Below, one piece after another: positions 60,000-60,050 of a stretch of DNA of 60,050 nt (position 1 is its first letter; each line of letters begins with the position of its first letter). Below the pieces are notes generated by a model that was given only the letters and a program-made list of their open reading frames with translations, searched no databases and was not told the origin of the DNA. The position numbers and the translations under genes are program-made. Source of the DNA: Hirudo medicinalis (taxonomy: Eukaryota; Annelida; Clitellata; Hirudinida; Hirudinidae); the NCBI GenBank assembly GCA_011800805.1, contig MPNW01000104.1:63270-123319 (forward strand), read 5' to 3'.

Positions 60000-60050
60000 G
60001 TTATTATTATTATTATTATTATTATCATTATTACTATTATTATTATTATT
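59870..60050. repeat. TTA microsatellite at window end
   Basis: Near-pure ATT/TTA run to the last base, so its right limit is unknown. The 58.85-59.3 kb and 59.5-59.87 kb stretches hold no recognisable gene. Confidence 0.93.

Overview
This window looks like nuclear DNA of a metazoan. Genes have GT-AG introns, intergenic DNA is AT-rich and full of microsatellites, and the protein families are animal ones (spectraplakin, syndecan, Ly6/uPAR, YKT6, Mpv17). The lineage cannot be fixed by eye; a lophotrochozoan-type invertebrate would fit, but that is a guess. Three single N bases (20352, 40536, 43705) mark assembly joins, so it is a draft scaffold.

About 1-26.7 kb, minus strand: one very large spectraplakin gene (MACF1/dystonin/Shot family), read right to left and running off the left edge. 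I could follow 33 coding exons with consistent splice phases, about 6,150 residues: a start exon, two calponin-homology (CH) domains that bind actin, a plakin domain with an SH3-like fold, two giant exons (6.8 and 4.6 kb) holding plectin repeats and long acidic repeat arrays, then the first part of the spectrin-repeat rod. The EF-hand and GAR microtubule-binding end should lie beyond base 1.

About 27-42 kb: a candidate promoter near 27.2 kb, then three smaller minus-strand genes: an Mpv17-family membrane protein (31.0-31.8 kb, 2 exons), the SNARE YKT6 (33.4-37.1 kb, 8 exons) and a syndecan (39.8-41.7 kb, 5 exons). The syndecan carries a thyroglobulin type-1 domain between its glycosaminoglycan region and its membrane segment. 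A possible plus-strand gene of 121 codons diverges from YKT6.

About 45.6-56.1 kb, plus strand: four tandem two-exon genes for secreted, probably GPI-anchored Ly6/uPAR proteins. Three come from a recent segmental triplication that also copied upstream DNA; two have Thr/Ser-rich mucin-like stalks. A LINE 3' fragment and a tRNA-derived SINE lie among them. The rest, 56.1-60 kb, is repeats plus a CpG-rich promoter-like patch at 58.74-58.85 kb.

The most unusual items are the 13-copy, roughly 103-residue repeat array in the spectraplakin, with higher-order periodicity, and the syndecan-thyroglobulin domain combination.
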